A program made the translations under genes and the position numbers. A stretch of DNA of 64,000 nucleotides, taken from NCBI GenBank assembly GCA_014075215.1, contig CP046177.1, forward strand, positions 2,046,501-2,110,500, read 5' to 3'. Position 1 is the stretch's first letter; every line of letters begins with the position of its first letter. Source of the DNA: Flavobacteriaceae bacterium. GTDB lineage: Bacteria; Bacteroidota; Bacteroidia; Flavobacteriales; Flavobacteriaceae. The notes under the pieces were generated by a model. That model searched no databases. It saw nothing but the letters and a program-made list of their open reading frames with translations, and was not told where the DNA came from. Below, one piece after another: positions 63,890 to 64,000 of this stretch.

Positions 63890-63917
63890 CAAATATATCC
63901 TCTATGGAAATTGCAAA
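63890..63917 (-). promoter_or_regulatory. Possible metK promoter
   Basis: On the minus strand TATATTTG (63897-63890) resembles the -7 box; a TTTG lies at 63917-63914, with a 16-bp gap, a little short for the consensus. It would give a leader of about 150 bases for metK. The rest of 63733-64000 is non-coding; I could not assign a riboswitch. Confidence 0.35.
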
Positions 63918-64000
63918 TTTACATTTAAAATCTAAATGTAAATACAATTTCATCATTTATTTTTGAGTTATTGGTATTATATTAGTCTAGATTTAGCATT

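Noticed and set aside
63733..64000. SAM riboswitch ahead of metK
   Set aside because: The leader is long enough, but I could not match any SAM riboswitch core; only a possible promoter is listed.
1..64000. tRNA and rRNA genes
   Set aside because: No cloverleaf or rRNA sequence was recognised on reading; a tRNA scan was not possible.

Overview
The window is AT-rich DNA from a member of the Bacteroidota, most likely a Flavobacteriaceae. The signs are the gene order CBS-nadK-DUF6089-uppS-bamA-ompH-ompH-murI, a PorP/SprF-type protein, a class II HMG-CoA reductase, POT transporters, and promoters with TTTG and TAnnTTTG boxes. Genus cannot be fixed from the sequence alone.

The left half (1-34.6 kb) is accessory DNA. 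An N6-adenine methylase/specificity gene (1-654 and 8087-8329) is split by an integrative element of about 7.46 kb. That element carries a tyrosine integrase, an excisionase-like HTH protein, a Rep-like protein, a structured non-coding site and two cargo genes, and is itself invaded by an ISL3/ISAon1-type IS with an 8-bp target duplication. From 8.4 to 14.8 kb lies a small two-gene cassette between palindromic CCAAC/GTTGG repeats. It has been peppered with two identical IS3-family copies and an IS21 remnant that contains another IS3-family element.

From 14.8 to 34.6 kb there are three tandem units of one unusual module. Read on the minus strand, each unit is: orphan Rhs toxin tip, immunity gene, XRE repressor (divergent), P-loop ATPase, two overlapping tyrosine recombinases, a variable accessory gene (VapBC-like pair or ORF6N protein), then 0.7-0.8 kb of strongly structured non-coding DNA leading to the next Rhs tip. 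Units 1 and 3 show no difference over a 5,838-bp stretch; unit 2 is a diverged paralogue. The two surviving non-coding regions hold a series of long inverted repeats. Their stem sequences differ between copies while pairing is kept, which points to selection on structure. This module is the best candidate for an undescribed system: a recombinase/ATPase element that moves or reshuffles Rhs toxin-immunity tips. The toxin in units 1 and 3 is Tae4-like with a Tai4-like immunity lipoprotein, and it is frameshifted just before its catalytic cysteine.

The right half (34.9-64 kb) is mostly housekeeping: Prc protease, SurE, LpxB, ComEC, a thioredoxin-like protein, two POT peptide transporters (one frameshifted), DPP IV, HMG-CoA reductase, PorP/SprF-like protein, the murI-ompH-bamA-uppS-DUF6089-nadK-CBS envelope cluster, pdxJ and metK. 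A short stretch at 42.5-44.9 kb holds decayed lipoprotein genes.
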